A stretch of DNA of 64,000 bases, from NCBI RefSeq assembly GCF_018919065.1, contig NZ_JAHLQG010000034.1, positions 1 to 64,000 of the forward strand, in the 5' to 3' direction. The notes under the pieces were generated by a model. That model did no database searches. It saw nothing but the letters and a program-made list of their open reading frames with translations, and was not told where the DNA came from. Origin of the DNA: Blautia sp. MSJ-9. GTDB lineage: Bacteria; Bacillota; Clostridia; Lachnospirales; Lachnospiraceae. Below are positions 28,059-37,304 of the stretch, piece after piece (within the stretch, counting starts at the first letter, position 1; the number at the start of each line of letters is the position of its first letter). Made by a program: the position numbers and the translations under genes.

Positions 28059-28520
28059 CTACATATATCGTTTTATAGCTTTCACTTTTCCATTCTCGAC
28101 TTCAATATGTAAATTTCCCCCACCCTTTAAAAGTTTCTCTTTCTTCATTGGGAAACATCCTACATCATCATATTGTAAATACTTTGTTTTCGAAGTTATT
28201 GCAAATGTCTTTTTCCCATATTTTACATAATGATATTTATCACGTACTATTTTCTCTTTTTTGCTCTTTAAAAATGAGCCATAAAAAGTGATGCTCTTCG
28301 AATTAATTATTATCTTTGTTGTTCTGGGAAAATAACCTTTTTGGGATCCCTTGGTCTTATTATAATTAGTCTCATAATAAATAATACCTTGATTCTTTTT
28401 CTGTGCTGCATTTACTGGTATTACGCTCTCACACAGAATTACACATAAAAGCACGATAACTGCAATTAATGTCTTATTGAAAATATTGTTTCTTTTTATT
28501 ATTGTTCCTTCTCTCTGCAT
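28059..28520 (-). CDS. Small secreted basic protein of unknown function
   Basis: A 153-residue protein started from the ATG at 28520, which has CGGAGGAAG upstream; earlier ATGs lack a site. The signal segment LIAVIVLLCVILCESVIPV leads to a cleavage near VNAAQ. The mature part is rich in Lys and Tyr (KKKEKIVRDKYHYVKYGKK) and ends in a short beta-like repeat IEVENGKVKAIKRYM. I do not recognise a family. It stands alone, facing away from the symporter gene. Confidence 0.65.
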   Translation of the reverse strand: MQREGTIIKRNNIFNKTLIAVIVLLCVILCESVIPVNAAQKKNQGIIYYETNYNKTKGSQKGYFPRTTKIIINSKSITFYGSFLKSKKEKIVRDKYHYVKYGKKTFAITSKTKYLQYDDVGCFPMKKEKLLKGGGNLHIEVENGKVKAIKRYM

Positions 28521-28877
28521 TTGTCTTCCTCCGTTTCGTAGTGTGTTGTGTTTCTTGTTGGTATTATCATAACATACTTCCAATGCTCGGAACCCTTTCT
28601 TGATGAAATGCATTACTTTCCTGATAGATAACCTATTTATTTTTCTGTTCTCTACAAACTTTACATTTTGCCATATGTCTCTCCTTTCTATTGGCAGCTC
28701 TTTTTAATTTAAAAAGTTTTTATGCTTCTCTGCCTGACCGCTTATTGCTTTTTACAAATAAAGTAGTAGACTTCCTTAATTTCATTGAAATAATGATAGC
28801 ATGAAAACATGTCAGCGTAAAGCTGATTTCGTCCATATAGGACTACATTTAGACTACATTTAAGTATGATTTTTTCG
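28521..28877. other. Intergenic region upstream of the symporter
   Basis: No gene is seen. AGCATGAAAAC near 28800 and GTTTTTATGCT near 28717 may be a divergent third member of the hairpin repeat family, with a longer loop. The promoter of the secreted-protein gene should also lie here but was not clear. Confidence 0.3.
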
Positions 28878-28906
28878 TTGCAATCCTACACATTTTCCTG
28901 TATAAT
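28878..28906 (+). promoter_or_regulatory. Promoter of the AGCS symporter gene
   Basis: -35 TTGCAA (28878-28883), 17-base spacer, -10 TATAAT (28901-28906). It leaves an untranslated leader of about 150 bases before the ATG at 29062. Confidence 0.7.
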
Positions 28907-28942
28907 ATTAAGAAACAATTGTAACAGACAGAAGAAACGTAC

Positions 28943-28980
28943 AAGGGCGTACAACACACATCATCGTGGTTGTATGCCTT
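28943..28980 (+). promoter_or_regulatory. Terminator-like leader hairpin of the symporter gene
   Basis: GGGCGTACAAC pairs with GTTGTATGCC (one bulged base) and is followed by TTTATTTTAT. It sits about 30 bases after the predicted transcription start, which suggests attenuation control. I did not recognise a known riboswitch class in the 5' part. Confidence 0.45.
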
Positions 28981-29061
28981 TATTTTATATGCCAGAAGTT
29001 TGTGGACTCGGAAGCATCTGTTGCATTTTTATAAAATAAGGTATATCAAAGGAGGGCGTCT

Positions 29062-30444
29062 ATGATCAATACTATCGCAAATTTCATTAACAGGCTGGAT
29101 AGCCTGGTGTGGGGCTGGTGGATGATTCTTCTGCTGCTTGGGACACACATTTTCATGACAATCCGTACAGGTGTGATCCAGAGAAAAATCGGCACTGCTA
29201 TCCGTTTATCTGTTACCAAGGATACAGAAGCTGAAGGTGAAGTCAGTCAGTTCGGTGCACTTACCACTGCACTTGCTTCTACTATTGGAACCGGAAATAT
29301 CATTGGTGTGGGAACTGCTATTGCGCTTGGCGGCCCGGGGGCTGTTCTCTGGTGCTGGCTGACTGGTGTTTTTGGCATTGCAACCAAATATAGTGAGTCT
29401 CTGATCGCAGTTAAGTATCGTGTCAAAACAAAAGATGGCCGTATGCAGGGCGGCGCTATGTATGCGCTGGAACGTGGATTACATATGAAATGGCTGGCAC
29501 TGCTCTTCGCCTTCTTCGGTGGATTTGCCTCCTTTGGAATCGGATGTGCTACTCAGGTTAATGCGATCGCTACGGTATGTAACGAGAACCTGAATATTTC
29601 GCCTGCATTTATCGGAATTGCAGTTGCCGCTTTGACTGCACTTGTTATCTTTGGCGGTATCAAATCAATCGCTACTGTATGCGAAAAGCTGGTTCCTTTT
29701 ATGGCATTCTTTTATGTGCTTGGATGTCTGGTTATTCTGGGAATTAATTATGATTTTATTATTCCTGCTGTCAAAACGATCTGCAGTATGGCATTTACAC
29801 CTGGCGCTGCTGCCGGTGGTCTGGTAGGACGCGGTATTATGATGGCTATGCAGTATGGAATTGCCAGAGGACTTTTTTCCAATGAATCTGGTATGGGCTC
29901 TGCTCCAATTGCCGCAGCTGCTGCCCAGACAAGAAATCCAGTTCGCCAGGCTCTTGTTTCCAGTACCGGAACTTTCTGGGATACGGTTGTTGTATGTCTT
30001 ATGACAGGGCTTGTTCTGGTTACCAGTATTATGAAAAATCCTTCTATTGATATGGGAAATATCACTGATGGCGGTGTACTTACTACTCTGGCTTTTCAGC
30101 AGATCCCGATTCTTGGGCCTGTGATCCTGGTAGTCGGAATTATTTCTTTCGCATATTCTACAGTTCTTGGATGGGCATATTATGGTGAACGATGTGTAGA
30201 ATATTTCGCAGGTAAAAAAGGGTTAATTCCTTATCGTGTTCTTTACATTGCTGTTGCCGCTATCGCACCGATTATTTCACTGAATCTGGTATGGACTGTT
30301 GCAGATATCCTTAACGCTCTGATGGCAATCCCGAACCTTGTTGCGGTTCTTTTGCTTTCTAATGTGATCGTTAAGGAGACGCGGAAGTATATTGATCATC
30401 TGGATGCGAAGGATGAGACACCGATTGAAGTTATTGATAAATGA
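29062..30444 (+). CDS. Alanine/glycine:cation symporter (AGCS family)
   Basis: A 460-residue sodium- or proton-coupled amino acid importer with about 11 membrane segments. Family marks are FGALTTALASTIGTGNIIGV, the conserved substrate-site segment near residues 62-85, GPGAVLWCWLTGVFGIATKY and GLFSNESGMGSAPIAAA. The length and motifs match AgcS/DagA proteins. AAAGGAGGG lies upstream of the ATG. It has its own promoter and terminator, so it is a single-gene unit; alanine or glycine is the likely substrate. Confidence 0.95.
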   Translation: MINTIANFINRLDSLVWGWWMILLLLGTHIFMTIRTGVIQRKIGTAIRLSVTKDTEAEGEVSQFGALTTALASTIGTGNIIGVGTAIALGGPGAVLWCWLTGVFGIATKYSESLIAVKYRVKTKDGRMQGGAMYALERGLHMKWLALLFAFFGGFASFGIGCATQVNAIATVCNENLNISPAFIGIAVAALTALVIFGGIKSIATVCEKLVPFMAFFYVLGCLVILGINYDFIIPAVKTICSMAFTPGAAAGGLVGRGIMMAMQYGIARGLFSNESGMGSAPIAAAAAQTRNPVRQALVSSTGTFWDTVVVCLMTGLVLVTSIMKNPSIDMGNITDGGVLTTLAFQQIPILGPVILVVGIISFAYSTVLGWAYYGERCVEYFAGKKGLIPYRVLYIAVAAIAPIISLNLVWTVADILNALMAIPNLVAVLLLSNVIVKETRKYIDHLDAKDETPIEVIDK

Positions 30445-30453
30445 TGAGATTTT

Positions 30454-30497
30454 AGAAAGAGCCCGGAAACCAAACGTGAAGTTTCCGGGCTCTTTCT
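30454..30497. terminator. Strong intrinsic terminator after the symporter gene
   Basis: 17-bp perfect stem (30454-30470 with 30481-30497, core GAGCCCGGAAAC). There is only a short T-run, but the strength and position support termination for the plus-strand gene and probably the facing minus-strand gene. Confidence 0.8.
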
Positions 30498-30578
30498 AAA
30501 ACAATTGTTTTAAATAATCATAATCCTTTTCTGTACATTTCACTAATAATTACCTGTGCATGTTCTGATTCTTTATAA

Positions 30579-32378
30579 TTATCTGGACACTTTATTCTTC
30601 ACAGCAGACCATCCACTATACACTTTCTTTCCCAGCGTATTATAAGAATATGCCCGTATTCTGTAATAGTATTTCGTTCCTTTTCTTAATCCTGTGTTAG
30701 TGTATCTTACAGTATTTCCGGATTTGATGGTTGCTACTTTTCTATAAGAACCTGTAGTACCGACTCTACGGTAGATTTCATAGCCTTTTGCATTCTGGGA
30801 TTTCTTCCAGGAGATTGTCAACCTCTTTGCAACTTTATTGGATATTCCACTGATAACCGGTTTAGAAGGCTTCACGGTATTGTTGTCAACATCATAAGCT
30901 TTATCTGTCATCTGCAGAACAGAATTTGCACCGGTTCCGTAGGTGTCTCGGGTATCCTTATCATATTTGAAATATATATTGCCGCTTTCGGTTTCGTAAG
31001 TATAACCTTTTGAAACACTGCCATAAGATGGAGTATTAAGGAAAAGATCTCCGTCCTCTCCTACTGTACCTTTATCACTGTTTGTGATGTCTGCCATGTA
31101 GTATCTGCCATCCTGCTCTACAATATTCCACATATGAGGTCCGGCACCGGTTCCGCCGTCCATGTCTCCGGTTACTGTATAACAGGTAATATCACTGAGG
31201 TCACACAGATACTGGAATGCTTTTGAATAGCCCTCGCAGACTACCTGTGTGGAATCATCTCCGTCAAACACCCAGATCAACTGCCACGGATCACCATAGC
31301 CGTCTGCGTAAGAATCCGACATTGCTTCATCATTATAGTCTGTCAGATAGCAGATCATTTCCTTATAAGCAACCAGTTTTTCTGTCACAGACGAATTCTT
31401 GAATTCATTTACAATCTGTTTTGCATTTGCCGCCGATGCCTTTGCTATATTTACCATGCTGGCATCTACCCGATATTGATCGGACGCATAGCCATTGCAT
31501 ACCGGCATGGATACCTCCAGATCTGTAATCCTGACAATACGTTTACCGCCACTTACTGATACAGAATAATTGTAGCTCCACTCCGTGTTGGCCGTTTTCT
31601 CATACCAGTATAATTCATAAGGACAATCTGTCCGGAGACAGCTAAGAACTTTGTCTGTATCCAGATTGTCAAAAGTCTGTGATACTTCCTTTTCTAACCG
31701 TGCTCCCGAAGCAGAAGTCTGCCAGCGGAGCCCCAGATCTGAAGTGATCTTGAACTTTGTGCTTCCACCTTTTGCTGCTATATTGGTTACTTTTGTTTTC
31801 ATCTCTTCATAAAGAGCCTGCTGTGCACCGGAAAGAACACTCTCGCCAATAGAAGTGGCAGGGGCTGTAGCTGCATCTTTCTCGTAGAAGAACTGATTTG
31901 CATACTCCCCAAACAGTTCATCATTGTTTGATGAAGTATCAGTATTCAGACTGATTTTCTCTGTTACATGCACAGAACCATCCGGGAGTTCTTGTATTGT
32001 TCTTTCTGTAACTGTGAAATCATTTCCTGCTGCGGTATCATCAGTAATGCTGCTATCTGTAACATTGCTGTCCGTGATATCATCATCTGCACTATTGAAT
32101 TCAGCAATGTCACCACCTGAAATCGCTTTATTCTCTCCGCCATCTGTAAAAACTGTAGCGTTGAAATCTGCATCCACATTTGACTTTCCCTGATTTTTTG
32201 CTGAAGATGTTTCTTGTTCTGTGCCATTCTCAGCAGATGGAATCTGATCCGTGTTAGAAAATGTCTCTACTCCCATCCCATCTGTAAACTCGTCTGCTGC
32301 CAGTACCGGTGCTGTCAAAGTTCCTGCTGCCAGCACGAGACTTAAACTCAAACTGATAAAACTTTTTCTTCTGTACAT
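30579..32378 (-). CDS. Secreted transglutaminase-like protein with C-terminal Fn3 domain
   Basis: A 599-residue exported protein. The signal peptide is at residues 1-28 (VLAADE cleavage), then an acidic Ser/Thr/Asp linker to about 150. A transglutaminase-like core carries the Cys-His-Asp triad at C381 (VVCEGYSKAF), H415 (GAGPHMWNIV) and D430 (YYMADITNSD). A fibronectin type III domain fills about 505-599 (ISWKKSQNAKGYEIYRR). It may crosslink or cleave surface proteins or bind glycans. A close paralogue lies at 41609-43216 on the other side of the HXS operon and glmS. No sorting motif is visible. Confidence 0.85.
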   Translation of the reverse strand: MYRRKSFISLSLSLVLAAGTLTAPVLAADEFTDGMGVETFSNTDQIPSAENGTEQETSSAKNQGKSNVDADFNATVFTDGGENKAISGGDIAEFNSADDDITDSNVTDSSITDDTAAGNDFTVTERTIQELPDGSVHVTEKISLNTDTSSNNDELFGEYANQFFYEKDAATAPATSIGESVLSGAQQALYEEMKTKVTNIAAKGGSTKFKITSDLGLRWQTSASGARLEKEVSQTFDNLDTDKVLSCLRTDCPYELYWYEKTANTEWSYNYSVSVSGGKRIVRITDLEVSMPVCNGYASDQYRVDASMVNIAKASAANAKQIVNEFKNSSVTEKLVAYKEMICYLTDYNDEAMSDSYADGYGDPWQLIWVFDGDDSTQVVCEGYSKAFQYLCDLSDITCYTVTGDMDGGTGAGPHMWNIVEQDGRYYMADITNSDKGTVGEDGDLFLNTPSYGSVSKGYTYETESGNIYFKYDKDTRDTYGTGANSVLQMTDKAYDVDNNTVKPSKPVISGISNKVAKRLTISWKKSQNAKGYEIYRRVGTTGSYRKVATIKSGNTVRYTNTGLRKGTKYYYRIRAYSYNTLGKKVYSGWSAVKNKVSR

Positions 32379-32603
32379 ACTTCCTCGCTCCTTATCCTTT
32401 GTTTTTACTCAATATTTCGTTCACTTGATATCTACAAATTACCTCACCGCGAAGCAGCTCCCGCATTTTCGTTCCACTGCAATGGGTGCTAAACGTGTGA
32501 CGCTGCAAGCCCTGATATCTCTCTATTAATAAAATACAAGATTTCAGGAAATGCTGCAAGTGATATGGGACAAAACGACATATTTCGGGATAGTTGGCCA
32601 GGA

Positions 32604-33020
32604 TTACTGCATACTTGGCGTGGACTGTGGTGTCTGCATCTTCGGAAGTTTTACCGTAGCTGTCGTATTGCTGCCTGAGGAATGGCTGGATCCGCCTGAG
32701 GAATGACTTCCGGAGGAATGCGAATTATGATTGCTGTGAGAGCCATGACTGCTGTGGCTGCTTGAGGAATGAGATGCATGGCTTCCGTGAGTGCTTGATC
32801 TATGGGAACTATGGCTGCTATGAGAGCTGTGCGATCTGTGAGAACTATGAGATCTGTGTGCAGCATAGACATCACTATCTGCAAGCATAACTCCGAGGAT
32901 CACCATCATAGAACCAATCATGGCAACTTTAGATCTGGAAATGTTTCCCTCTTCCTCCTGCATAAAATCCTCGATTCCTTTTTTTATCTGCGGAAAAATA
33001 TCTTTCTTATCCATTCTCAT
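32604..33020 (-). CDS. hxsA: His-Xaa-Ser repeat protein, probable HxsA substrate
   Basis: A 138-residue precursor. Residues 1-31 are a charged leader (IEDFMQEEEGNISRSK), 32-46 a hydrophobic helix (VAMIGSMMVILGVML), then DVYAA and, from residue 55, some 14 His-Xaa-Ser units (HRS, HSS, HGS, HAS, HNS), ending in a Pro/Thr/Gln tail. HXS proteins are substrates of the paired radical SAM enzymes HxsB and HxsC, both encoded just upstream. The leader resembles a Flp prepilin (acidic patch, Gly25, then a helix) and the operon encodes an A24-type peptidase. A Sec signal cleaved after VYA is the alternative. The start overlaps the MORN stop (ATGA). Confidence 0.85.
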   Translation of the reverse strand: MRMDKKDIFPQIKKGIEDFMQEEEGNISRSKVAMIGSMMVILGVMLADSDVYAAHRSHSSHRSHSSHSSHSSHRSSTHGSHASHSSSSHSSHGSHSNHNSHSSGSHSSGGSSHSSGSNTTATVKLPKMQTPQSTPSMQ

Positions 33021-33583
33021 ACCTTCTTTCTGCTATACACCTTTGTGAGCCTTCCATTAGTGACCTGAATTGAATATACATTATTTTTAATTTTCAACGT
33101 TGCCTTACTGTTGAGTTTCCCGTTTTTCCATGTACCTTTTATATAATTTTTACTTTTCCAGGTATACGTACCGGTGCCGTTCATTTTGTCATTTTTCCAA
33201 TGACCCGTGAATTTGTCCCCGTTTTTAAACCAATAAGTGCCGCTTCCGTTTCTTTTATCTTTTGAAAAATATCCTGTGAATTTGTCTTTATTTTTATATT
33301 TAACAGTTGCTTTTCCTTTCAGATAATTATTATCCCACGTTCCTGTGATAACAGTTCCATCTGCACAATAATAGGTTCCTTTTCCCTGCTTGGAAAGGAA
33401 TATATCTGGCTCCTCTTCATCCGGATCACTTGATTCGCTATCATCTACATTTCCAATATAGCTATCTCCCGTATCATATGTAATGGTTTTGACAGACGCC
33501 ATTACTTCACATGGCTGTCTGATTCCTAAAGTAAGTATCAGACTGATCATCACAAAAATAAAAACTTTTTTCAAATTCTTCAT
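33017..33583 (-). CDS. Secreted MORN-repeat protein in the HXS operon
   Basis: A 188-residue protein with a signal peptide (KKVFIFVMISLILTLGI). Several MORN-like repeats of about 23 residues follow: GTYYCADGTVITGTWDNNYL, then repeats with KFTGYFSKDKRNGSGTYWF and KFTGHWKNDKMNGTGTYTW. MORN repeats form beta-hairpin stacks used for membrane or protein binding. The ATG at 33583 has AGGGAG upstream. It lies between hxsB and hxsA in the same transcript, with overlap to hxsA, suggesting it works with the exported HXS product; its role is unknown. Confidence 0.8.
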   Translation of the reverse strand: MKNLKKVFIFVMISLILTLGIRQPCEVMASVKTITYDTGDSYIGNVDDSESSDPDEEEPDIFLSKQGKGTYYCADGTVITGTWDNNYLKGKATVKYKNKDKFTGYFSKDKRNGSGTYWFKNGDKFTGHWKNDKMNGTGTYTWKSKNYIKGTWKNGKLNSKATLKIKNNVYSIQVTNGRLTKVYSRKKV

Positions 33584-33600
33584 TCTCTTTCTCCCTCTTC

Positions 33601-35001
33601 TTACTGACACCAGGACTTCAGAATTTCTATAGTCTGCTTATCATTTTCATACAGTTTCTCAAACAGTACTTCCTGGATTCCTTTGTAAATACTGCATCTG
33701 TACTCCTCTTCCATTCTCGGATATACTGTCTTATATCTGGCATAACTGATCACCGGACAAGTTCCGCAGTATGGATGATATACACAGTCACAGCAATCCG
33801 TCAGTCCTTCCAGACAGGATGCATTGACAAGCACTCTACACGCAGGTGCGCTCATCAGCTGATTATAGTCGTTATCATAGACATTTCCCAGACAAAAGCT
33901 GTCATCGCCCATTTCTGCAAGCATTCTCGCCTCATCACAGCTGTATACTTTTCCGTTATAATAATATGCCATCTGCCCGATCGCACCACCGCACGGAGAA
34001 CGCAGTTCCATGTAATTTCCAGCATCATGGTTAAAAAGCTTATCCAGAAAGATTCTGGCATGGCCTTCAATCATAAATATTCCTTGTCTGTTAAGTTCCA
34101 GAATATACTCAAATATCTTTCTGTAAAATTCCAGAAATTCTTCTACTGTATATCCTATGGTATCCCAGTTATCCTTTGCATATCCTAACGGTGTTAATGG
34201 ACGGACAATTATCTGCTCTAATCCAAAAGCATGATACTGATCTACCAACTCTTTGTACCTTGTAAGAGAATATCTGGTAGTTGTCTGAATTGCAGATACT
34301 GAAATCTCACTTTCTTTTAACTTGTGCAGGCGCTTTTCCAATATTTTAAAAGCATTCCTGTTCAAATACGGTCGGTTCCTGTTATGGAGAAGTTCATCCC
34401 CATCCAGAGATGTACAGATCGAAACCTGATTTTCTACAAGAAACTGTATTTTTTCTTCGTCCAACAACATAAGATTAGAAACCAGTGAAAACTCAATTTC
34501 CTTATCTGTCTGTTGTGCTTTGGTATACTCTACAATATGCCGGAGTGTCTCGAAGTTCATCAGTGGTTCCCCACCCTGAAACTCAAAAGTCAGGAAATGT
34601 GACGGTGCCTGCAACGCTATGTCAACAGCCCTTTCTGCCGTCTCCAAAGTCATCTTTGTATGTCTGTCAAGGTCTGTAGATGCCTGACAGTACACGCATT
34701 GCTGATTACATTGTTTCGTCAGTACAAAGATGTGCAACGATGCTCCCTGAAAAAGATTTCTTCTGTACTCCCGGAATTCTGCGCCTGCTTTCTCCACAAA
34801 ATCATAAGTGCTGCCTTCATAAAGAAAATATTCATCCTTAAGCCGGCCTGCAAGTCCCTCCTGTGGATCAAGTTTATTAGTGACAAACCGCAAAAATTCA
34901 TCTTTAGTCAGAAAAATATATCTTCCTAAATCGTTCGTCAAAAGATATTTATCTCTTATCTTCTTATAATTAAAATAATTTCTTTTCATCGCATTCATCA
35001 T
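33601..35001 (-). CDS. hxsB: Radical SAM/SPASM maturase HxsB
   Basis: A 466-residue radical SAM enzyme. The 4Fe-4S CxxxCxxC motif is KQCNQQCVYC (C98, C102, C105), and TFEFQGGEPLMNFETLRHIV is the SAM-binding GGEP region. The C-terminus is a Cys-rich SPASM/twitch domain (RSPCGGAIGQMAYY, KVYSCDEAR, CCDCVYHPYCGTCPVISYA) for auxiliary clusters. This matches HxsB, the SPASM member of the HXS pair that modifies HxsA. Its start overlaps the hxsC stop. The modification is not known to me. Confidence 0.85.
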   Translation of the reverse strand: MMNAMKRNYFNYKKIRDKYLLTNDLGRYIFLTKDEFLRFVTNKLDPQEGLAGRLKDEYFLYEGSTYDFVEKAGAEFREYRRNLFQGASLHIFVLTKQCNQQCVYCQASTDLDRHTKMTLETAERAVDIALQAPSHFLTFEFQGGEPLMNFETLRHIVEYTKAQQTDKEIEFSLVSNLMLLDEEKIQFLVENQVSICTSLDGDELLHNRNRPYLNRNAFKILEKRLHKLKESEISVSAIQTTTRYSLTRYKELVDQYHAFGLEQIIVRPLTPLGYAKDNWDTIGYTVEEFLEFYRKIFEYILELNRQGIFMIEGHARIFLDKLFNHDAGNYMELRSPCGGAIGQMAYYYNGKVYSCDEARMLAEMGDDSFCLGNVYDNDYNQLMSAPACRVLVNASCLEGLTDCCDCVYHPYCGTCPVISYARYKTVYPRMEEEYRCSIYKGIQEVLFEKLYENDKQTIEILKSWCQ

Positions 35002-36047
35002 CCTAAAACTCTGACTTTATATTTTGTATAATGATAGGTGGAGAAGAAAAATCCTCCGCATTTCAATTTTTCTCCGCACTTTTCACACTGATCGAAGTAT
35101 CGGATTTTATAATCGCTGATACTGTTCTTATAGCAGTACCAGTATTTCCTGTCAAAAAGACATAATGGAAAGTTATAAAGTCCCGGTTCTATCCCGCACC
35201 TGAAGCTCTCCTCCAGTGCACTTTGCAGGTAAAACTTAAGCTCATCCATTTCTATCCAAACCAATTCTCTGTTCTTCCAGGCATTTCCCAGAACTTCCAT
35301 TCCCATAATATTTATGTATCTCACAGCCGGAAATTCCTGATGAATAAACTGAATGATAGAATTTAATTCCTGATAATTCAATCTGGAAACAACAATACGT
35401 ATTCCAACTTCTGCACCAGTTTCCAGCAAATGGTGAATCCCAGCCATTGTCTGGGCAAAACTTCCCGGGCATCCGGCTATCAGGTCATGTTTTCCGGGCT
35501 CTGCACTATGTACCGGAATCTCAATTTTAAATTTTTTATTGGAAAAAGCTGAAAATTTCTCCGCATATTTACGATCAGCAAAACTTCTTCCATTCGAAAG
35601 CATCAAAACTTCTGCTTCCTCTGCCTGTTCCGTCATACGCTGGATCAATGGAAGTAACTGATATTTCAACAATGTCGGCTCTCCTCCGGTGATATCTACA
35701 TGACTCAGATCCGAAGGCAGTAAGGAAATGTACTCCATCAGATATTCACTTGTGATATGATTCGGTCTTGTACGGGCTTTTACCGAATCCGGACACATAA
35801 TACAATTGGAATTACATTGATTTGTCACATAAACCAGCGCACTGGATGAACTTCCATCGTGAAGTCTGATTACTTTTCCCTTTTGCGTAAGTTCTATTAC
35901 ATCTCCATGGCAAAGGTCCTCTGTTTCGTCATTTATTATGGCAGTTTTTTCTCCATTCCTGTCAACCGCATACCAGATGTCCTCACTTTTCTCAATTCTC
36001 CAGAGACAATCATTTCTCAGATCCGTCAACTTCGTCAAATCATTCAT
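34998..36047 (-). CDS. hxsC: Radical SAM maturase HxsC
   Basis: A roughly 349-residue radical SAM protein, the partner of HxsB. The cluster motif is VTNQCNSNCIMCPDS and the SAM-binding region is HVDITGGEPTLLKYQLLPLI. The C-terminus has the HxsC-like SISDYKIRYFDQCEKCGEKL followed by KCGGFFFS, a small Cys cluster. The ATG at 36047 overlaps the stop of the peptidase gene (ATGA); an ATG at 36059 is the alternative. Translational coupling with hxsB suggests a complex. Confidence 0.85.
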   Translation of the reverse strand: MNDLTKLTDLRNDCLWRIEKSEDIWYAVDRNGEKTAIINDETEDLCHGDVIELTQKGKVIRLHDGSSSSALVYVTNQCNSNCIMCPDSVKARTRPNHITSEYLMEYISLLPSDLSHVDITGGEPTLLKYQLLPLIQRMTEQAEEAEVLMLSNGRSFADRKYAEKFSAFSNKKFKIEIPVHSAEPGKHDLIAGCPGSFAQTMAGIHHLLETGAEVGIRIVVSRLNYQELNSIIQFIHQEFPAVRYINIMGMEVLGNAWKNRELVWIEMDELKFYLQSALEESFRCGIEPGLYNFPLCLFDRKYWYCYKNSISDYKIRYFDQCEKCGEKLKCGGFFFSTYHYTKYKVRVLG

Positions 36048-37087
36048 TTTAAGCGCCATACTCCAATCAAATATGTAATCATTCCTATTAAAATAAATAC
36101 CGCAAAGGGAATATATCTGACAACCATAATCTGTTCCTTACCATACTTGGACTTCTCCCATCTCTTAATGGAATCCGCTTCCTCCTGTGTAATTCTTGAC
36201 TTCGTAGTCTCATCTGTAGTAGTTGGCAGCCCTTTTACTCTGGATCCATAAAACTGCTGAACCGCGAAATAAGATAAAATCATACCAGCTTTCACATCGC
36301 ATGTCCGGATCCATTCATAATTAAATCTATCCGTAAATTTCAGACTAAAATGCGTTACTACAACAAGAATCACCGTCATTCCCAACGTTCTGAAATCATA
36401 TCCGCCCCAAAAAGTAAAACTGAGAAGTGAATATACCGTCAGCATACAGATGGTCCATATCTTCTTATGCGGAATCCTGGCTGATACCAGCTTATTTGTC
36501 ATCAAAATTCCTATCAGAGAGAAAAAAATCCTGTTACTTTCAAAATAATCTCCGAGTACATAACTGCAGGCAGTATAGACCAGAGATAGAAATAATATGG
36601 AAAACCCTATATCCCACAACTGCTCCAGCTGAATTTTTCCCTGATGAAAGGTAACTGCCCTCTCTTTGTGAAAAACTGTAAGCCACAGGGATTCTCCAAT
36701 CAGATAAATATATGCCTCAATAAAAATCAGCATAAACATGATCATGGACGGAAACAACATCTTATCCGAAACTGCATACCATCCGGCAGGATAAATAAAA
36801 TTTACAAACAGCCATAATTTCGAATCTCCTGCCCCCCATAACTTCCACGCAAAAAACAGAATTGCGATCACAAGTGCTGATAACAGATTCGTCAGGAACA
36901 GAGAAATAAGCTCTCTGTGCCAGAAATAATATAAAAATGCCAGCACAATTCCCGGACACATTCCTGCCTTCAGCCATTTGTTGTAAATTTTTCCCCGCTT
37001 CCAGTCTGTTACTGCTGCAACTGCACAAATAAAAACAAGATATAAAAGCATAAGGTATTCAACATGGCTTGCAAAATAATCAGTCAT
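36044..37087 (-). CDS. A24-type prepilin-peptidase-like membrane protein in the HXS operon
   Basis: A roughly 347-residue membrane protein. It carries the two catalytic aspartates of the type IV prepilin peptidase/CpaA family: the first in AAVTDWKRGKIYNKW (about D28-31) and the second in LWGAGDSKLWLF, the GxGD motif (about D88-91). About eight hydrophobic segments follow, plus a cytoplasmic loop near RVKGLPTTTDETTKSR. The A24 core is followed by about 150 extra residues with further membrane segments, unlike the compact TadV/CpaA form. No pilus genes are present, so the natural substrate is HxsA, whose leader resembles a Flp prepilin. The ATG at 37087 overlaps the upstream stop. Confidence 0.72.
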   Translation of the reverse strand: MTDYFASHVEYLMLLYLVFICAVAAVTDWKRGKIYNKWLKAGMCPGIVLAFLYYFWHRELISLFLTNLLSALVIAILFFAWKLWGAGDSKLWLFVNFIYPAGWYAVSDKMLFPSMIMFMLIFIEAYIYLIGESLWLTVFHKERAVTFHQGKIQLEQLWDIGFSILFLSLVYTACSYVLGDYFESNRIFFSLIGILMTNKLVSARIPHKKIWTICMLTVYSLLSFTFWGGYDFRTLGMTVILVVVTHFSLKFTDRFNYEWIRTCDVKAGMILSYFAVQQFYGSRVKGLPTTTDETTKSRITQEEADSIKRWEKSKYGKEQIMVVRYIPFAVFILIGMITYLIGVWRLK

Positions 37088-37304
37088 ACAAATCACCCAT
37101 ATTCTTAATCGTTGCTATCAGAACATAATTTCTGAATTCATTTAATATCATCAGCGGTTCTGTCCTGCATTTTTCAAAACGCAAATGGTAATAATTGTCT
37201 TCTTCTACAACTGAGATCTCCGCAAGACTACCAAAAGCCGATACTGACATTTGAATCGCATCACGACTGTAGATTCCTTTATTTAATAACAGACTATTCT
37301 TCAT
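37080..37304 (-). CDS. Small HxsD-like protein (second copy)
   Basis: 74 residues from the ATG at 37304, which overlaps the end of the first HxsD-like gene. YSRDAIQMSVSAFGSLAEIS and YHLRFEKC are followed by MILNEFRNYVLIATI, reminiscent of the LLNDYxLRE motif used to define HxsD. It is probably a small accessory or substrate-recognition protein for the radical SAM pair. Similarity to the adjacent gene suggests tandem duplication with divergence, though at this length the family call is tentative. Confidence 0.5.
   Translation of the reverse strand: MKNSLLLNKGIYSRDAIQMSVSAFGSLAEISVVEEDNYYHLRFEKCRTEPLMILNEFRNYVLIATIKNMGDLYD

Noticed and set aside
32604-32900. CRISPR-like or tandem DNA repeat array in the hxsA region
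   Set aside because: The repetition follows the His-Xaa-Ser protein code with degenerate codons, not fixed DNA repeats with spacers.
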